In this document: one piece after another, positions 27,201 to 35,795 of the stretch | Layout: each line of letters begins with the position of its first letter | Numbering within the stretch: the stretch's first letter is position 1 | DNA from: Ochrobactrum sp. BTU1 | GTDB lineage: Bacteria > Pseudomonadota > Alphaproteobacteria > Rhizobiales > Rhizobiaceae | Direction of reading: 5' to 3' | Assembly: GCA_018798825.1 (NCBI GenBank) | Contig: CP076355.1 | Span: 1 to 64,000, forward strand | DNA: 64,000 nt | Program-made: the position numbers and the translations under genes | Notes under the pieces: model-generated | Database searches by the model: none | What the model saw: only the letters and a program-made list of their open reading frames with translations | What the model was told of the DNA's origin: nothing

Positions 27201-29797
27201 AGGAACATTATGCGGCGGGTGACACGGCAGAACTGAAGGTCAGCCCTCGGTTTGCCGGTGAGCTGCTCATCACCATTGGTGCGGAAAAGCTGCTCAAGAC
27301 AATTACCGCAAGCGTGCCGGAAGATGGCACGACCATCGATATTCCGGTGGGTGAGGATTGGGGTGCAGGCGCCTATGTTACGGCAACTCTGTTCCGTCCA
27401 GGTGAGGCCATCGAAAGCCGCATGCCTGCGCGTGCTATTGGTCTTAAATGGCTGAAGGTCGATCCTGCCGACAAGCAGCTTGCAGTCAAGCTCACCCCGC
27501 CTGAAAAGATTGCGCCGCGTTCCACACTTTCTATTCCCGTTTCGGTCGAGAATGCGGGTGGCGAACAGGCCTATGTCATGGTTGCCGCAGTCGATGTCGG
27601 CATTCTTAATTTGACACGTTATCAGCCGCCGAACCCTGAAAACTGGTTCTTCGGCCAGCGTCAGCTCGGTCTTGAAATGCGCGATATGTATGGTCGCCTG
27701 ATCGACGGCTCGCTTGGTGTCACCGGCAAGCTGCGCACGGGTGGCGATGGTGGCAATATGGCAGCCGAAGGTAGCCCGCCCACCGAAAAGCTGGTTGCCC
27801 TGTTCTCCGGTCCTGTTGAACTCGATAGCGACGGCAGAGCGAGCATCGATTTCGACATACCGCAGTTCAACGGCACCGCGCGTGTCATGGCTGTTGCATG
27901 GACCAAGAAGGCCGTTGGTCACGCGGTCACAGATGTCATCATCCGTGATCCTGTGGTCATCACCGCTGGTCTGCCACGCTTTATGGCCCCCGGCGATCAG
28001 GCCAATATCCGCTTCGATATTGCCAATACGGACGCACCGGATGGCACTTATCGGGTAAGCCTTGAGACCACCGATAATCTCGGTGTCGAGGTTGGCTCTT
28101 ACCCTGAAAGCATAGTTCTTACAGGTGGCAAACGGCAGTCGATCACCGTTCCGCTGAATGCTATAGCCACGGGTGCCGGTGGTGTGACGATCCGACTTTC
28201 CAACGATGCGGGTCTCAATGTTGAACAGGCTTTGGCATTACCGGTGCGTCCAGTCGATCTGCCGGTCACGAGCCGTCATGTCGTCAATCTTAGCGCCAAT
28301 GGCGGAAGCCTGAAAGTCGACGGCGGCCTTCTGTCTGAGAGCCTGCTTGATGGCGCATTTGTCAGTGTTGGTGTGACGCGCAGTGCAGCATTTGATGTGC
28401 CAGCTTTGTTGATGGCGCTCGACCGTTATCCTTATGGTTGCACAGAGCAGACTACCAGCCGTGCACTGCCGCTGCTTTATCTGAGCGAAATGGCGGCAGG
28501 TACGGAAGCGGCTGCTGGTCTGGAAAGCCAGGAAGAACTTAAAAAGCGCGTACAGGATTCCATCTTCCGCGTTTTAAACAACCAGTCTTCGAGCGGTTCG
28601 TTCGGCCTGTGGTCTCCGGGGTCTGGTGATCTCTGGATGGACGCCTATGTGACTGACTTCCTCACGCGTGCCCGCGAAAAGGGCTACGACGTGCCACAGC
28701 AGGCTATGCTGTCCGCCCTTGGCAATCTGCAGAATGCGCTCGGCTATACCACCGATGTTAAGGAACGCGGCAACGACATTGCCTATGCGCTCTATGTTCT
28801 GGCACGCAACAAGAAGGCTTCTGTTGGCGATCTGCGTTACTTTGCCGATACCCAGCTCGAAAACTTCGCAAGCCCGATGGCCGTTGCCCAGCTCGGTGCT
28901 GCATTAGCGCTTTATGGTGATCAGCCGCGTTCGGAACGCGTGTTTAATTCGTCGCTCCAGCTCGCAACCAGCCAGTCCAGCTATGACTATAATCGCTCCG
29001 ATTATGGTTCGCCACTGCGTGATGGTGCGGCAATGCTGGCTCTTGCTTCGGAAACCAAGCCTGCGCCGAAAGTGCTGCCGTCGCTGATTACGCTGGTCGA
29101 GTTCCAGCGTGAAAAGGCTCGTTATCTCAGCACACAGGATCAGGCATGGATGCTGCTTGCAGCACGCGGTCTGCAGGATGACAATGGCGCCATCAACCTC
29201 GACATCAATGGAACTGCACATCAAGGCGCGTTCTCCGAGCGTCTCAATGGTGCAGCCCTTGAAGCGCAGCCGCTGGTCGTCACCAATAAGGGTCAGGGTT
29301 CAGTTGATGCGGTCGTAACAGCTGTTGCAGCGCCCGCTCAGTCACTGCCTGCGGGTGGAGAAGGTTTCAATATCGAGAGGACATATTATACGCTTGATGG
29401 CGAACCGGCCAATGTTACCGGGGTCAATCAGAATGAGCGCTATGTTGTTGTTCTGAAAATCGACGATCTGCAGGAATGGCAGTCGCGTCTCCTTGTGACA
29501 GATCTGCTGCCAGCTGGTTTTGAGATCGATAATCCGGGCCTTGTTTCCAGTGCCGATCTTGGCAATTTCCCGTGGTTGGAAAGTACACAGGCAGCGCATC
29601 TCGAATTCCGCAATGATCGATTTGTCGCCGCGTTCGACCGCTCGGCCGGCGAAAAGAAACCGATCACGCTTGCTTATGTGGTTCGAGCTGTGACGCCGGG
29701 TCTTTATACCCATCCGGCAGCAACGGTTGAAGATATGTATCGTCCGCAATTTGCAGCGCGCACGGCGACAAGCATGATGGAGGTGGCAGCACCGTAA
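24293..29797 (+). CDS. Bacterial alpha-2-macroglobulin with thioester motif and N-terminal PAN/Apple-like domain
   Basis: Large periplasmic protease trap of 1834 residues. A signal peptide (MSDRFNRLVLAF... ending GANAA near residue 33) is followed by a Cys-containing PAN/Apple-like module (about 40-105, with EQCKSVCLGDNSCQAFTY), then a helical region and a long run of MG beta-domains. The thioester motif CTEQ is intact, with Cys at 1383 and Gln at 1386, inside YPYGCTEQTTSR. This marks the class that covalently captures proteases and works beside PbpC. The start at 24293 gives a normal signal peptide; ATG 24263 is also open. pbpC follows directly. Confidence 0.93.
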   Translation: MSDRFNRLVLAFTTAFCLATSFGSSSGANAAETRRIETTQNADYFGFDLRTEKNVSLEQCKSVCLGDNSCQAFTYNPKVKWCFLKADFNKLNESVGSIAGKVVTEAKAAKGKDLGAAPAISFFAANLVDEARRLKREISGLESSDSLRDLRNEAGAAGMNGDPRTAMEKFRLAASMSPDDSEIWTGYALSALATEPSNAQERSKFQRDATSASWFAYQTSRTKDERAQALAVMAQALEKRDASRPALQAYEASLDLVNSASVRETYEDLKARKGFRIVNNTVDNDNAAPRICAQFSEELVKSGVDYSSFVTLDNGAPKAVDAKDRQICVEGLEHGRNYTVTFRQGLPSAVGEVLPAPVNLSIYVQDRAPSVRFTGDSFVLPAKARRGIPLVSVNLSTAKVKLYRVGDRSLAQLLSGYQFLRQLDSYDISTVSDQMGAPVWEGEIEVAGNELNKEATTSFPVDEALPERKPGVYVLTAEPLVQKSDDEYGTKATQWFVVSDIGLSTYTGQDGINVFARSLESAEPLEGVKLTLLARNNEVLGEATTDSDGRATFTPGLTRGTDGMVPAVLMASGDDDDFTFLDMARAGFDLSDRGVTGRAVPKALDLYAWTERGIYRAGEVVHVGALARDDTATAIDDLPLTFIFVRPDGVEDRRLVSDSKLAGGHAIDLTLPSNAMRGTWNVSVYTDPKQPAIATQMFLVEDFVPDRIEFDLTSDKPEIAVGETANITVDGRFLYGAPAAGLALEGEVTLSTKRQWERFKGYYFGLADEEQGEATRLPLDDLSKVDENGKASFPVAVDEMPSTTRLVNAAVTVRMRETGGRAVERKIDVAVQPETDLIGIRPDFSGDEVPQGGTAKFSLIASDSKGDRKTLDGAQWSLVKIERNYQWYRSGNSWNYEPVTFTKAIANGKIDLKTDSEAEISLPVDWGRYRLEIETADASGPATSYEFDAGWFVSSTSTETPDGLEIALDKEHYAAGDTAELKVSPRFAGELLITIGAEKLLKTITASVPEDGTTIDIPVGEDWGAGAYVTATLFRPGEAIESRMPARAIGLKWLKVDPADKQLAVKLTPPEKIAPRSTLSIPVSVENAGGEQAYVMVAAVDVGILNLTRYQPPNPENWFFGQRQLGLEMRDMYGRLIDGSLGVTGKLRTGGDGGNMAAEGSPPTEKLVALFSGPVELDSDGRASIDFDIPQFNGTARVMAVAWTKKAVGHAVTDVIIRDPVVITAGLPRFMAPGDQANIRFDIANTDAPDGTYRVSLETTDNLGVEVGSYPESIVLTGGKRQSITVPLNAIATGAGGVTIRLSNDAGLNVEQALALPVRPVDLPVTSRHVVNLSANGGSLKVDGGLLSESLLDGAFVSVGVTRSAAFDVPALLMALDRYPYGCTEQTTSRALPLLYLSEMAAGTEAAAGLESQEELKKRVQDSIFRVLNNQSSSGSFGLWSPGSGDLWMDAYVTDFLTRAREKGYDVPQQAMLSALGNLQNALGYTTDVKERGNDIAYALYVLARNKKASVGDLRYFADTQLENFASPMAVAQLGAALALYGDQPRSERVFNSSLQLATSQSSYDYNRSDYGSPLRDGAAMLALASETKPAPKVLPSLITLVEFQREKARYLSTQDQAWMLLAARGLQDDNGAINLDINGTAHQGAFSERLNGAALEAQPLVVTNKGQGSVDAVVTAVAAPAQSLPAGGEGFNIERTYYTLDGEPANVTGVNQNERYVVVLKIDDLQEWQSRLLVTDLLPAGFEIDNPGLVSSADLGNFPWLESTQAAHLEFRNDRFVAAFDRSAGEKKPITLAYVVRAVTPGLYTHPAATVEDMYRPQFAARTATSMMEVAAP

Positions 29798-29799
29798 GC

Positions 29800-29842
29800 C
29801 ATGAGCCCGAAAAATGGGAACCGGTTTTCGGCCAAGATCATG
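29800..29842. repeat. CCGAAAACCGG-type palindromic repeat at the pbpC start
   Basis: CATGA (29800) and TCATG (29838) bound an element containing CCGAAAAATGGGAACCGG and TTTTCGG. It matches a palindromic repeat that I recall as frequent in Rhizobiales. It lies between the alpha-2-macroglobulin stop and the likely pbpC start and supplies two in-frame ATG codons. Confidence 0.6.
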
Positions 29843-29851
29843 GTTATAAAA

Positions 29852-31939
29852 ATGAAAAGGCGTTGGAAAATAGCCATTGGCGGTGCCGCATTCTGTGGAA
29901 TCGCTGCTATCGGAACCGTGGTCGGGCTTGACTGGCTCGACAGCGCTTTTCCGCCGCCTTTGCCGGAACGGTTGACCATCTCCACAGAAGTCATGGATCG
30001 CGACGGCGCTCTGCTGCGCGCCTATGCAACGCCGGACGGCTATTGGCGCCTGAATACACGTATCGAGGATGTCGATCCGAAATTCGTGAAAATGCTGATC
30101 GCTTACGAGGACAAGCGTTTTTACGATCATGGCGGCATCGATTTTACAGCACTTTTCCGCGCCGCTTACCAGCTTGCAGGCAGTGGACGCATTGTATCTG
30201 GTGGCTCGACGCTTTCCATGCAGCTTGCCCGGTTGATCGAGCCGCGGGAAAGCCGCAGTTTCGGTTCAAAGTTCCGGCAGCTCGCACGCGCGCTTCAGAT
30301 CGAGCGACGGCTGAGCAAGTCTGAAATTCTTGAACGTTATCTCACACTTGCTCCTTATGGCGGCAATCTGGAAGGCGTGCGATCCGCATCACTTGCCTAT
30401 TTTGGCAAGGAGCCGTTGCGTCTGACTATATCGGAAGCCGCATTGCTTGTGGCTCTGCCGCAATTGCCAGAGCGCCGCCGTCCGGATCGCCAGATGGAGA
30501 ACGCGGTTGCGGCGCGGGATCGTGTTTTAAAACGCATGGTCTCCTCTGATGTTTTCACAAGCGAAGAAGCCGAGCGTGCATCGCGTGAACGCATATCTGC
30601 TAATCGTCATCCCTTGCCTTCATTGGCTGCCCACTTTGCCGATCTCGCATTGAAGCAGGCACCGACTAAGCCCCGGCATCACCTCACACTTAAAAAGTCG
30701 GTGCAGGCAGGACTTGAAGCAGTCGCACGGGAAGCGGCTGGCAAACTCGGGCCAAAAGTATCGGTCGCCATGGTGCTGGCCGATAGCCGAAACGGCAATA
30801 TCTTAGGCGAGGTTGGTTCGGCTGATTATTTCGATGGCAAGCGGCAGGGCTGGATCGATATGACCCGTGCGGTGCGCTCGCCAGGTTCGACACTCAAACC
30901 GTTCATCTATGGGCTGGCCTTCGAGCAGGGGCTGATCGCACAGGAAACCATCATCGAGGACCGCCCGCAGGATTTTGCCGGCTATCGTCCGCGCAATTTC
31001 GATATGAGCTATCAGGGCGATGTCAGCATCCGTCAGGCGCTGCAAATGTCGTTGAATGTTCCGACTATCAGCCTTCTCGATGCCGTCGGTCCTGCACGAC
31101 TAACCACACGCATTCGTCAATCGGCAGTCAATCTGCAATTGCCGAAAGGTGAAGCGCCGGGGCTGGCTATCGGCCTGGGCGGCGCGGGCATCAGCCTGCG
31201 CGAACTGGTGCAGCTTTATACCGGGCTTGCCAATGGCGGGCGAGGGGCAGCCCTTCGTGACGGCACTGAAGGCTCCGAACCGGTGCAACCATCGGCCCCT
31301 GTCCTGAGCGAGCAGGCATCATGGCAGATCGGCGATATTCTGGCCGGTGTCGTGCCACCGCAAGGCGCGAAACGCCTCGGTCTCGCATACAAGACCGGCA
31401 CGTCCTATGGCTACCGCGATGCATGGTCGGTCGGCTATGACGGGCGTTATGTGCTGGGTGTCTGGGTCGGGCGTGCCGATGGCGGCTCGGTGCCGGGCCT
31501 TGCGGGTTATGTTTCGGCGGCCCCCATTCTGTTTGAAGCATTTGTGCGTTCCGGCATTGCTTCCGTGCCGTTACCGCGCGCGCCCGCTGGCGCGTTTCGT
31601 ACGGCGCGCGCCGATCTTCCGGTCACCCAAATACGCTTTTCGTCTGCAAGCGATCCTCTGCCGGTTCTCAAAGCCACGATTGAGCCAGCACCTCGCATCG
31701 TATTTCCACCTGATGGCGCGCATGTCGAATTGAAAGCGCTCAGCGACAATGCATCGCCACTGGTGCTGAAATTACAGGGGGGGCGGGCACCGTTTCGCTG
31801 GCTTGCCAACGGCAAACCGATTTCTGAACCCAATCGCCGCCGCACGGCCACATGGCTGCCGGATGGCACCGGCTACTCCACACTGACCGTTGTTGATGCT
31901 GGCGGACGCGCTGCCAGCGTAAAGGTCTTCATTGAGTGA
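29852..31939 (+). CDS. pbpC: Penicillin-binding protein 1C (PbpC)
   Basis: Bifunctional peptidoglycan synthase of about 695 residues. After a short basic start (MKRRWK) and one transmembrane helix come a GT51 transglycosylase with YEDKRFYDHGG and GGSTLSMQLAR, a transpeptidase with catalytic Ser in SPGSTLKPF (Ser about residue 346), LQMSLNVP and YKTGTSYG, and a C-terminal PBP1C-type beta domain. It partners the alpha-2-macroglobulin upstream, probably repairing wall after protease or host attack. ATG 29852 is chosen because the in-frame ATGs at 29801 and 29840 fall inside a palindromic repeat; no good ribosome site marks any of them. Confidence 0.93.
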   Translation: MKRRWKIAIGGAAFCGIAAIGTVVGLDWLDSAFPPPLPERLTISTEVMDRDGALLRAYATPDGYWRLNTRIEDVDPKFVKMLIAYEDKRFYDHGGIDFTALFRAAYQLAGSGRIVSGGSTLSMQLARLIEPRESRSFGSKFRQLARALQIERRLSKSEILERYLTLAPYGGNLEGVRSASLAYFGKEPLRLTISEAALLVALPQLPERRRPDRQMENAVAARDRVLKRMVSSDVFTSEEAERASRERISANRHPLPSLAAHFADLALKQAPTKPRHHLTLKKSVQAGLEAVAREAAGKLGPKVSVAMVLADSRNGNILGEVGSADYFDGKRQGWIDMTRAVRSPGSTLKPFIYGLAFEQGLIAQETIIEDRPQDFAGYRPRNFDMSYQGDVSIRQALQMSLNVPTISLLDAVGPARLTTRIRQSAVNLQLPKGEAPGLAIGLGGAGISLRELVQLYTGLANGGRGAALRDGTEGSEPVQPSAPVLSEQASWQIGDILAGVVPPQGAKRLGLAYKTGTSYGYRDAWSVGYDGRYVLGVWVGRADGGSVPGLAGYVSAAPILFEAFVRSGIASVPLPRAPAGAFRTARADLPVTQIRFSSASDPLPVLKATIEPAPRIVFPPDGAHVELKALSDNASPLVLKLQGGRAPFRWLANGKPISEPNRRRTATWLPDGTGYSTLTVVDAGGRAASVKVFIE

Positions 31940-31990
31940 GGCTGATCACCAGTCTGCTCGAAGAAGAATAAATGATGAGGGAAGATTTTA

Positions 31991-32338
31991 ATGTATTTTC
32001 GTCCGTTTCTTCTGGCTCTTGCTCTTTCCTTGCCAGTTCTGTCTCAAATCGCTCCTGCACAAGCTGCCGACAAGTGCATTGCCGATGCGGTCATAAAGGC
32101 AAAGCAGCTCCTGCTTCTGCACAGCAACAATGACGATCGTGCAGAAATCGATGAACCAACTTTCAAGAAAAGCGGTACGATCAAAGCTCTGCGCGGCAAG
32201 GGAAAATTCGATGTTATCGAAGGCTTGGGCTATGTCTATAAGGGAGAATATCGACTGCGCCTTTATTATGCGAAAATCGCAGGAGATTGCGTTTTGATGG
32301 GCCAGGAAGTGCTCGAATATTCAGACCCGTTTTCCTGA
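31991..32338 (+). CDS. Small secreted protein, unknown function
   Basis: A 115-residue protein with a clear signal peptide cut after APAQA near residue 25. The mature part of about 90 residues has two Cys residues (near 29 and 101), which could form a disulfide, and a Tyr-rich segment GYVYKGEYRLRLYYAK. No family recognised. It lies 51 bases after pbpC and 32 bases before the next secreted protein, so the three small genes may share the pbpC transcript. Confidence 0.7.
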   Translation: MYFRPFLLALALSLPVLSQIAPAQAADKCIADAVIKAKQLLLLHSNNDDRAEIDEPTFKKSGTIKALRGKGKFDVIEGLGYVYKGEYRLRLYYAKIAGDCVLMGQEVLEYSDPFS

Positions 32339-32370
32339 ACGGCCTGAACGGTATTGAGGGGAGCAATCTC

Positions 32371-33027
32371 ATGAAGAAACCATTCATCGTCACGTTTGCA
32401 CTTGTTCTGACGTTAACTCCCGCTTGCTTTGCTGCCGATAGTGAGCCGCAAGTTCCTGCAGGCACCACATCATGCGCATTTGGTGCATGGACGAATGGTG
32501 AAAAGCCCTCGATAGAGGTGCGCGAAGCGCCATCTGCTGATGCCAAGCTTCTGGGCCATATACCAACCGGTTCAAGTTCCGGGGAAGCCGAATATGCTTA
32601 CAGCATCGGCTTTGATGTGCTTGCAGCGCGCGATGGCTGGCTGAAGATCGCCAATGCGAGCGATGCCTATAATGAAGAGAGCGACGATTACGTCCCGCGC
32701 GCGGTCTATAATGGCGAAGGCTGGATCAAATCGGACGAAGCGAAAGTTGGCGTTCAATCCGGACAAGGTTTTCTAAATCCGGATCCGCAAAGTGAGCGCC
32801 TCCTTGATATTGGCAGTGACTGGCTAACGGAAATGGGCCAGATCAACAATATCCTCGCCTGCAATGAGGATTGGATTTTGCTGGATTACACGGTGCTGCG
32901 CGAGCGTATGGCAGGCGAAGAGCTTGTAGAGCTTACCAGCAAGGATCAACGCACCGGACGCGCCTGGTTCAGAGGACTGTGCTCCAATGCCGAAACCACT
33001 TGCGATATGAAATCGGTCGATCATTAA
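32371..33027 (+). CDS. Secreted protein with bacterial SH3-like domain
   Basis: A 218-residue exported protein. The signal peptide MKKPFIVTFALVLTLTPACFA is followed by an SH3-type block: SIEVREAPSADAKLLGHIP, then WLKIANAS and GEGWIKSDE. Such domains often bind cell-wall peptides. ATG 32371 follows GAGGGGAG; the longer frame from 32287 overlaps the preceding gene and is rejected. Its neighbourhood next to pbpC supports an envelope role. Confidence 0.75.
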   Translation: MKKPFIVTFALVLTLTPACFAADSEPQVPAGTTSCAFGAWTNGEKPSIEVREAPSADAKLLGHIPTGSSSGEAEYAYSIGFDVLAARDGWLKIANASDAYNEESDDYVPRAVYNGEGWIKSDEAKVGVQSGQGFLNPDPQSERLLDIGSDWLTEMGQINNILACNEDWILLDYTVLRERMAGEELVELTSKDQRTGRAWFRGLCSNAETTCDMKSVDH

Positions 33028-33042
33028 TTTTGGGTATTTGAT

Positions 33043-33882
33043 ATGAATTTGAAACACTCCGCTCTGCGTCTCTCACTATTGGCTGCGCTGTGCGCTTTGT
33101 CCGCACCCGCATTGGCCATTGATTGCAGCAAGGCACAAACGCCAAGCGAAAAGCTGATCTGCTCGAGCAAGTCGCTCCAGAATGCTGATAGCAAGTTGAA
33201 CAAGACCTATTCGGCAACGCTCAAAACTGCGCCCGACGAGGAAATCCGCTCGATGCTGGTGGTAAGCCAGAAGCGCTGGATCGCCGCACGTGACAGGGCG
33301 ATAGATGGCCTCATTGGCGAACCCGATAGCGTGCCGGATGATATAACCGTGCAGCAGATTGCCAATAGCATGATTGCCGAACGCACAGCGAAGCTTCAGG
33401 AAAAGGGCAAATTAAGCCTTATTGCAGTCGCCACAACCCAGCGGGCCTTTCTCAAGCAGTTCAGCGGTGGTGACTATGCGGGATATGAAACATCCTGCGA
33501 TATGTTGCCGCCAGACCAGACCTATAATTGCTTTCCCACGCGGCATTATCAGAATGGCAATCGCGTATGCAGCGTCGAGGAATATTGGGCGACCAATACC
33601 GGTTATCTCAAACGCTACATTGCCGATATCGTCGACGGTCAGCCAAAGCTGATCGCCAGTTGCTCATTTAATGGCGACGACAACACGTGTCCGAGCACGA
33701 GCGGAGAAGGGCGTAGCTGGAATGTGAAGCCTAAAGCCCAGCCAACAATTTATAGTTCGAAACCAGTGCTCAAACTGGACGGTGAAGTCATCGATAGCGA
33801 CGACTATGACTGGCTTAAGACGTGCTTGACGGACAAGAGCTTCCCGCTTGCAGATCCGAGCAGCCCAGGTGTGAGCGAATAG
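33043..33882 (+). CDS. Secreted protein with LprI-like (DUF1311) domain
   Basis: A 279-residue exported protein. The signal peptide ends at APALA near residue 25 and is followed by the LprI/DUF1311 pattern: IDCSKAQTPSEKLICSS, LNKTYSATL, then SQKRWIAARD. This domain occurs in lysozyme inhibitors and other periplasmic proteins. The C-terminal half (about 120-279) has six or more Cys residues and no recognised domain. It starts 15 bases after the SH3-like gene and ends three bases from the convergent gene. Confidence 0.78.
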   Translation: MNLKHSALRLSLLAALCALSAPALAIDCSKAQTPSEKLICSSKSLQNADSKLNKTYSATLKTAPDEEIRSMLVVSQKRWIAARDRAIDGLIGEPDSVPDDITVQQIANSMIAERTAKLQEKGKLSLIAVATTQRAFLKQFSGGDYAGYETSCDMLPPDQTYNCFPTRHYQNGNRVCSVEEYWATNTGYLKRYIADIVDGQPKLIASCSFNGDDNTCPSTSGEGRSWNVKPKAQPTIYSSKPVLKLDGEVIDSDDYDWLKTCLTDKSFPLADPSSPGVSE

Positions 33883-33885
33883 GCC

Positions 33886-35604
33886 TTAGGAGAGTTCGGC
33901 CTGCAGTTTTGTCTCGCGGGAAGCAGTCTGGCTTTCCGCTAAGCCTTGTTTAAGACGGTATTTGCGATAGGCGACAAAGCCCGAAAGATAGTGTTCCACA
34001 TCATCAATCCGCACGCGAAACGCGTGGTGACGAATGAAGAAGCTGCCATTGATCCGCGCGGGATTGGCATAGAACATCGCAAGTTCCGGCCAGAAATGGC
34101 CATTGAGCAGATGATGAGCGCGCCTTTCCAACGCAAAATAGAACTTTTTAAGATCCACCCTCTCCAGCAGCGGTGCGAGCGCCGGATCAGCCTTGATCCG
34201 GCTGATCATCTGCTGTGCGGCCATCATCAGTTCGAGAAGCGTGGGGAATGTCGTGATGCGGTTGCTGACGAAATCCAGATAATCGGCAAAGTTCTGGATG
34301 CCAAACGCGTAATATTTCTGTTCCGGACGATAACGGGTCAATTCATTGACTGCATAGGAAAGCCAATGATCGTGGGCCTGCCAGTGATCAGCTTCGATGA
34401 AATAGTCAAAGGCCTTTTCCACCGCCTGAAGCCAACGGGCGTCGCCGGTCAATGAATATAGCCGCATCAGCCCGAACGCTGCTTCTCCATCGTAATAGAT
34501 GATGCGGAACGGCTCCTTGATGCTCAGCGAGGGATAGTTGAGCACATGGCTGAATTTGCCACTCTCCTGATCCTGCATATACACAATTCCAAGTGCGAGT
34601 TTTTGCAGCAATGAGAGATAGCGCTCGGTGCCGGTCAGTTCGCTATATTTGACCAGTGCCAGCAGGCAGACGGCATTGCCACCCAGCTTGATCTCACCAT
34701 TGTCTTCGGTAAGAAAAGCCAACTCTCGGCCTTCCTGTTCGACGGTCTTGATGAGCTTACTGGTGAGGTGTTGAAGCCCCCGCTCAATAGCCTCTTTCAA
34801 CGCTTGATCTTTGGTGATTTCAAAGGCTTCGAGCATCGCATAAAGCGTGCTTGTGTGGCGGAGCGTGTTGTAGGTCTTGATCTGATTATCGAAGCACGGA
34901 TGCCAGCCATAGATAAAGCGTCCATCTTCGCCTACCTGAGTTTCCAGAAAACGGCTGCCGCGCTCGATCAGCCCGTCAATATCGGCGATATTCAACATCT
35001 CGATCGTTCTGCGGCCCGTGTTGGGACCGGCTCCGGGGATCGAATGGACCGCATCGTCGCTGTCGGTGGTGAAAAGTGCCTGTGTCGAGAAAACATGAAA
35101 CTGCTCAACCTCAGACACCGAGACTTTTTCTAACCCACGCGCGCGTTTTGCATAGCGGTTGAAGTTGGCTTCGTTAAGGCTCGCAGCGGCAATCGACGGG
35201 CCACCGTAGAGCATGGCATTGCCATTGAGTTCTGTTTCAAGGAAAGCCGCTTGAAACCGCGCGTCAAGGGAGATGCCATACCGGAAATAGTTCCGCTTAA
35301 CCTGCTGAAGTTTTTTGATGAGCTCTGATTTTTCGATTTCTTCGGTGCTTTCCACCCAATCGACGCGCAACCACTTGGGCTGAATTCCTGATTTGGTGAT
35401 GGATTGCCGAAGTTTCTCGAGCCCTGCATTCCAGCAGTCTTTAAAGCTTCCCGCGGTGACGCTGAGTGTTTGCGCGCGCGATTGCCCATCTGTGAAAGAA
35501 AAGAAAAGAATAAAGGGGGGGGTCTTTCCGCTCAGCGGCTTGATATCTCGTTCAAGGAACTGATGAACACGCGAAATCATGTTCTGCAGCTTGTCTGATA
35601 CCAT
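33886..35604 (-). CDS. Unidentified 572-residue protein with alpha/alpha-toroid-like C-terminal domain
   Basis: No family is recognised with confidence. The N-terminal 170 residues form a mixed alpha/beta part (FILFFSFTDGQ, then WLRVDW). From about residue 200 onwards helical repeats appear in the pattern of six-hairpin or terpenoid-cyclase-like toroids, with YNTLRHTSTLYAMLEAFEIT, GGNAVCLLALVKYSELTG and YYDGEAAFGLMRLYSLTG. No signal peptide or membrane segment is seen. The start is ATG 35604 with GGGAGG seven bases upstream. It is transcribed alone, divergent from ribokinase. A glycan- or isoprenoid-related enzyme is possible, but I do not assign one. Confidence 0.75.
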   Translation of the reverse strand: MVSDKLQNMISRVHQFLERDIKPLSGKTPPFILFFSFTDGQSRAQTLSVTAGSFKDCWNAGLEKLRQSITKSGIQPKWLRVDWVESTEEIEKSELIKKLQQVKRNYFRYGISLDARFQAAFLETELNGNAMLYGGPSIAAASLNEANFNRYAKRARGLEKVSVSEVEQFHVFSTQALFTTDSDDAVHSIPGAGPNTGRRTIEMLNIADIDGLIERGSRFLETQVGEDGRFIYGWHPCFDNQIKTYNTLRHTSTLYAMLEAFEITKDQALKEAIERGLQHLTSKLIKTVEQEGRELAFLTEDNGEIKLGGNAVCLLALVKYSELTGTERYLSLLQKLALGIVYMQDQESGKFSHVLNYPSLSIKEPFRIIYYDGEAAFGLMRLYSLTGDARWLQAVEKAFDYFIEADHWQAHDHWLSYAVNELTRYRPEQKYYAFGIQNFADYLDFVSNRITTFPTLLELMMAAQQMISRIKADPALAPLLERVDLKKFYFALERRAHHLLNGHFWPELAMFYANPARINGSFFIRHHAFRVRIDDVEHYLSGFVAYRKYRLKQGLAESQTASRETKLQAELS

Positions 35605-35795
35605 GCCGAAACCTCCCAATTTATTTCAATCACTGTCAGTTCCTATTTATGTTAGGGCAAAGTATTGATGGTCAAGCTTGATAGGTGGGCTTTTCAGCCT
35701 GATTTTTCGTATTTGTGTATGGTGTGCGCGGTGGCATGGAAGTTTAGCCCAACCGACGCTATGTTCGGCGGCAATTGCAATCGTGGAGAACTCCA

